NCBI GenBank assembly: GCA_013297765.1
Contig: JAAFID010000006.1
Location: forward strand, 1 to 47,112
Length of the DNA stretch: 47,112 bases
Direction: 5' to 3'
Source of the DNA: Cytophagales bacterium
Lineage (GTDB): Bacteria > Bacteroidota > Bacteroidia > Cytophagales > Cytophagaceae
Shown piece by piece: positions 43,753 to 47,112 of the stretch. Both the position numbers and the translations under genes were made by a program. Every line of letters begins with the position of its first letter. The stretch's first letter is position 1. The notes under the pieces are model-generated. The model was not told where the DNA came from. It saw only the letters and a list, made by a program, of their open reading frames with translations, and did not search any database.

Positions 43753-44802
43753 TTAATCCTCCATAAAATTATTCATAAAACTACTTTTTAATGCTAGCCA
43801 TACCATCAAAGCTATTAAACCCCAGTAAAGATAATAGGTATAAAAATCTTCTGCATTGGTAGCCCTATCTATGGTAAATGAATTTTTTGCCAATTTATTG
43901 ATTTTGCCAAAGCATTTTTTTAAACTTGATTTGTCGGTAGCTCTAAAATAGGCACCATCGCTTAGATAGGCTATTTCTTTCAATGATTTTTCATCAAGTG
44001 TAGAGGTTACCCAATTAGTGATACCTTGAGCCGTTTTTCCAAAGGGTGCTTCTCCGTTTTTCCCTACACCTATGGTATATATTTTAATGTTAAATTTCTT
44101 GGCCAACATAGCGGCTGTGGCTGGTGAAAGGTTGCCAGCAGTATTGTCGCCATCGGTTAGCAATATCATCAATTTTGTTTTCGATGGCGAGTTGCGCAGC
44201 CTATTAATCCCCACCCCTAGTGCATTGCCAATGGCTGTTGCACCTGTATCTAGATCATTGGTTTTTATTGCGGCAAGGCTTTGCTGCAATAAGTCATAGT
44301 CTGTAGTAAGTGGCAGTAGCGAGTAGGCAGCTCCTGAAAATACTACCAAACCTATCTTATCTTGCACTCTGTTTTTTATAAAATCGCTCACTATCGACTT
44401 TGCAACTTCTAAGCGATTAGGAACAAAATCTTCCAACATCATGGACTCTGATATATCAAGTACAAACAATAAATCTATTCCTTTTACTTTCTTTGACACT
44501 GCCGAGTCTAGTGTTTGCGGCCTTGCCAAAGCCAGCAGTATCATGATTAAAAAAAACAAAAAAACACCTACTGGCACAAAGCGAAGCAGGGCCAAATAAT
44601 ACCCAAAATCTCGTTTAGGTACAGCAGTACCTATTTCTATCTTTTGCCGAAAACGTACGTGAAATAGCCATCGAAATACGGGCAATAATATCACTAATGG
44701 AATAAGGTATAAAAAGAACGGGCTATCCCAATGAAAAGATTTTAACGTACTGGGCTGAAACCATTGCCATGATAGCAGTTCTGTAAAATCGGATTCAGGC
44801 AT
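43753..44802 (-). CDS. Membrane VWA protein, BatA-like
   Basis: The 349-residue protein has membrane helices at about 30-50 and 75-95 (LIPLVILLPVFRWLF, VGVFLFFLIMILLALA), a VWA domain with the MIDAS motif VLDISESMMLEDFVPNR, LLTDGDN, and a C-terminal helix (YLYWGLIALMVWLAL). It matches BatA. It overlaps the upstream unknown gene by 8 nt, which in turn overlaps DUF58 by 4 nt: a tight three-gene operon. BatB and BatC, normally next, lie at 28833-30565 instead. Confidence 0.87.
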   Translation of the reverse strand: MPESDFTELLSWQWFQPSTLKSFHWDSPFFLYLIPLVILLPVFRWLFHVRFRQKIEIGTAVPKRDFGYYLALLRFVPVGVFLFFLIMILLALARPQTLDSAVSKKVKGIDLLFVLDISESMMLEDFVPNRLEVAKSIVSDFIKNRVQDKIGLVVFSGAAYSLLPLTTDYDLLQQSLAAIKTNDLDTGATAIGNALGVGINRLRNSPSKTKLMILLTDGDNTAGNLSPATAAMLAKKFNIKIYTIGVGKNGEAPFGKTAQGITNWVTSTLDEKSLKEIAYLSDGAYFRATDKSSLKKCFGKINKLAKNSFTIDRATNAEDFYTYYLYWGLIALMVWLALKSSFMNNFMED

Positions 44803-45700
44803 TGCGTACCTCCTTTTTCTTTTTTTGAAACCGCTGTACCGAAAATCGCTTCAGTACATTCAATTGCTTTTGAAAATTTTGCAACACGTCGCTGCCGTAT
44901 ATACTGCGATCAAGCTCTTGCAAGGTATTGGCCAGTTCTTCATTTTGAAAAATGCCAATAATTTCGGTAGTGGTATAGGTGTTGATGGGGGTGGTTTCAA
45001 GGCGTGACAAATATATTTTCCACTCGCCAATAGCCAATTCTAAATCGCTGATATTTTTTTCGGCAAGTAGTTTTTTTTCTAGTCGCTCGTACACTTTTAA
45101 AAATGCCAAATGTGATTTGCGAAGTACATATAACCGATACCTTCTAATGATATTTTTTCTAAACAATACAAATACCGTAAATATGCTCGCCAGCCCGCCA
45201 ATACCAAATATTAGAAAATAAGGATAATTGAAATTAAGCTGCACTGATACCATTGCAGTATCATTTTTTAAAAATGATTTTTGCAAATCTGCCCCCACTT
45301 GCTCTTTAAGTATCACCGAGGCTGCAGCACTAAATACCACCGTACTATCGCCATATTCATTAATGATGATGACAGGTAGCCTTAATTGCAAAAAAGATTG
45401 TACCTTAAATGTACGAAGGTAATACACCACACTATCGACACTGTTATTGGCTACGGTAGCAGTGGTAAATGGTCGTTTCTTAACCAATTCAAAAGGTGAA
45501 AAATCGTACGTAGTATCGGGAAATATAACTTGATAATCTTTGGGGTGTGTATAGCAAAATGCAAACTTTACCTCTTCGCCAATTTTGATTGTGTCTTTAT
45601 TGAAACTTGCGTACAGTTTTTCATTTTGTGCCATAATATGCTGGCTATCAAAACCCATAAATATAAACCCTAGAATGATATGTACAAAAGAAAATTTCAT
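44795..45700 (-). CDS. Periplasmic membrane-anchored protein of the Bat operon, unknown
   Basis: The 301-residue protein has a signal peptide (cleavage after about 24 residues, near IMAQ), a beta-rich domain with a FAFCYTHPKDYQVIFPD stretch resembling the BatD-like immunoglobulin-type folds, a helix at about 157-178 (FLIFGIGGLASIFTVFVLF), and a basic cytoplasmic C-terminus (FLKVYERLEKKLLAEK, then TPINTYTTTEIIGIF). This is the gene that usually sits between DUF58 and BatA in Bacteroidota. Its function is unknown. The ATGA overlap with DUF58 indicates coupling. Confidence 0.78.
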   Translation of the reverse strand: MKFSFVHIILGFIFMGFDSQHIMAQNEKLYASFNKDTIKIGEEVKFAFCYTHPKDYQVIFPDTTYDFSPFELVKKRPFTTATVANNSVDSVVYYLRTFKVQSFLQLRLPVIIINEYGDSTVVFSAAASVILKEQVGADLQKSFLKNDTAMVSVQLNFNYPYFLIFGIGGLASIFTVFVLFRKNIIRRYRLYVLRKSHLAFLKVYERLEKKLLAEKNISDLELAIGEWKIYLSRLETTPINTYTTTEIIGIFQNEELANTLQELDRSIYGSDVLQNFQKQLNVLKRFSVQRFQKKKKEVRNA

Positions 45701-46566
45701 TTGGAATAATTGCGTATTCTAAACAATTGAACAAGTTTTACTATATAATTTTCTTGGGTATCTATCCATACATAGTTTGCTGCATATTTTTTACATAAAG
45801 CTTCCAATTGTGCTTTTTTGAGTGCTAACTCTTGATTCATATTCTTTCTAAAATTTGTAGAAAATGAATTGACCCAATACGTTTTTTTGCTCTCTTTGTC
45901 ATATAGCGGAATGATGCCTAGCTTAGGGAAATAGACCTCTCTAGCTTCGGACAAATGTATTACTACCAAGTCATGTTTCTGAGCTAATGCAATTAGATTG
46001 CGTTCGTAATTTTCATCTATAAAATCGGAAATAAATATGACGACACTTTTTCTTTTCAATGAACCCAATACAAGCTTCAAACAGTTGTTGATATTGGTAT
46101 TGTTAGATACAGGAACCAATTCAAATATTTTTTTTATGATTTGAAAAGCATGTTTCTCGCCTTTGTTGGGTTTTATATACAGTTCTTTTTGATCGCTGTA
46201 GCAAATAAGGCCTACATGCCCACTTTCCTTTACTGCCGATAGGGCTAGCACACCACAAATTTCTTTGGCAATGTCTATTTTGCGGTGCTGCTCTCTACCT
46301 ATTTCTTGCGAGGCACTTACGTCTAGCACAAATAGCACGCTCTGTTCCTTTTCTTCCTTAAATGTTTTTACATACGCACCATGCCCTTTGGCCGATACTA
46401 TCCAATCTACCGTACGCACATCGTCGCCATATTGATAGGCTCGCACATCGTCCGATTCTATGCCTGACCCTTTGAACACCGAATGAAAATTGCCCTGCAT
46501 GCGATTGCTTATCAGTTGCCTGATGCGTATTTCATGCTTTCGTAATTTTCGTATCAGTTCGTTCAT
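45697..46566 (-). CDS. DUF58-domain protein of the Bat operon
   Basis: The 289-residue protein begins RKLRKHEIRIRQLISNRMQGNFHSVFKGSG, then DDVRAYQYGDDVRTVDW (the DUF58 signature RxYxxGDDxRxIDW), and a VWA-like fold with VLDVSAS. DUF58 proteins normally pair with MoxR-type AAA ATPases and act with BatA. The last nucleotides overlap the next gene by ATGA. No MoxR gene precedes it; instead there is a 206-nt gap and an hsdR fragment. Confidence 0.9.
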   Translation of the reverse strand: MNELIRKLRKHEIRIRQLISNRMQGNFHSVFKGSGIESDDVRAYQYGDDVRTVDWIVSAKGHGAYVKTFKEEKEQSVLFVLDVSASQEIGREQHRKIDIAKEICGVLALSAVKESGHVGLICYSDQKELYIKPNKGEKHAFQIIKKIFELVPVSNNTNINNCLKLVLGSLKRKSVVIFISDFIDENYERNLIALAQKHDLVVIHLSEAREVYFPKLGIIPLYDKESKKTYWVNSFSTNFRKNMNQELALKKAQLEALCKKYAANYVWIDTQENYIVKLVQLFRIRNYSK

Positions 46567-46772
46567 TTATATTTATTTAATCGTTCCATGATACTTTGTG
46601 AATAACCCGATTTTGAACCTAAAAAAACTGCTACTAAACCCAAAAGTTGATAGAAGGTAAAACGTTCAATTTACCACCAAATATCATTTTTTACAAAATC
46701 GCCGTTACAACCTGATATTTTTTCTATTGCTGTGGTGCTGATTCTTGTTTCTGCTGTGTTGTATGTGCTGGT

Positions 46773-47112
46773 TTATCCGTCTGTTGGTTTGTTGTTTATA
46801 AAATCCTCTGCTAACATTTTTGCTTGTGTGATTACTGTGTCCACCGCTTTTTCTTGAAGGTCTGGCGGATAACCGTGTAGTCTTAAAATTCGTCTTATGT
46901 TTCGTCTTAATGCCGATTGTACACTTTCTTTAATTGTCCAATCTATTGTTGTGCTGTTGCGAACTGTTTTTAAAAGTTCTTGGGCTATGTGTTTTAAAAT
47001 ATCATCGCCCAATATTTTTACTGCACTATCATTTACTTCCAATGCGGTGTAAAATGCATACTCTCTATAATCCAAACCTAAATCATCGCCTTTTTTATTG
47101 GCATCTCTTATT
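46773..47112 (-). CDS. hsdR: Type I restriction enzyme R subunit, C-terminal part (cut by window edge)
   Basis: The frame stays open from 46773 to the window end, so the gene starts beyond it. The visible 112 codons (DYREYAFYTALEVND, DDILKHIAQELLKTVRNSTTIDWTIKESVQSALRRNIRRILRLHGYPPDLQEKA) match the C-terminal helical region of HsdR (DUF3387-type), which contacts the methylase core. HsdR cleaves unmodified DNA using ATP. The stop at 46773-46775 follows NNKPTDG. In the next frame, a Gln-rich sequence KPAHTTQQKQESAPQQ continues to a stop at 46724-46726, so the end may be frameshifted. Confidence 0.85.
   Translation of the reverse strand, partial: IRDANKKGDDLGLDYREYAFYTALEVNDSAVKILGDDILKHIAQELLKTVRNSTTIDWTIKESVQSALRRNIRRILRLHGYPPDLQEKAVDTVITQAKMLAEDFINNKPTDG

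Overview
The window is about 47 kb of low-GC bacterial chromosome, almost certainly from the phylum Bacteroidota and probably from the Chitinophagales/Sphingobacteriales side. The evidence is: a secreted protease with a type IX secretion (T9SS) C-terminal sorting domain; a Porin_10-like outer-membrane barrel; lineage-typical small families (DUF4296, DUF6728); aerotolerance-type VWA/DUF58/TPR genes; starts without Shine-Dalgarno sequences, several of them TTG or GTG; and repeated -7 boxes of the form TAnnTTTG. Most of the window is dense housekeeping DNA with little mobile content.

Layout. 1-445 is gene-poor, with two strong hairpins. 446-6035 carries an outer-membrane barrel and ndk (both minus), then nrnA, an FKBP lipoprotein, guaA, a DUF4296 lipoprotein and a candidate small RNA with its own promoter and terminator. 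6085-11245 is a minus-strand signalling run: a 1231-residue multi-PAS/GAF hybrid histidine kinase, a stand-alone receiver, a small unknown protein and a PhnP-like metallo-beta-lactamase-fold hydrolase read from a TTG start. 11504-19690 (plus) holds a lone xylA, the S8 protease, then a tight run of E2 acyltransferase, PAP2 phosphatase, family-2 glycosyltransferase and a membrane protein. 19781-24163 (minus) holds an MsrB-MsrA lipoprotein, pabB, a coiled-coil zinc-ribbon protein and a Nif3-like protein. 24225-30565 (plus) holds lpxK, a porin, an ACT-like mini-protein, an AraC regulator and a BatB/BatC-like pair.

30572-33231 is the most accessory-looking stretch: a secreted CxxCxGxG protein, a HigB-HigA toxin-antitoxin pair with a palindromic operator over its promoter, a gene desert, and an orphan protein with a HEPN-type Rx4H motif. 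33232-39405 holds small conserved genes and then a partial complex I operon, nuoH-I-J-K-L, in which nuoI has a long Lys/Pro repeat tail. 39604-47112 holds lycopene cyclase, a LysE exporter, a GH3-family protein, a YggS-type PLP protein, a DUF58/unknown/BatA block and the C-terminal part of a type I restriction subunit HsdR cut by the window edge.

The nuo operon and the Bat aerotolerance operon are both split relative to their usual order. The Bat genes lie in two blocks about 13 kb apart, and MoxR, normally next to DUF58, is absent and an hsdR gene lies there instead. The best candidates for something undescribed are the roughly 60-nt RNA at 5973-6035 and the HEPN-like gene beside the toxin-antitoxin pair. 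No CRISPR array, intact insertion sequence, tRNA or rRNA gene was recognised.
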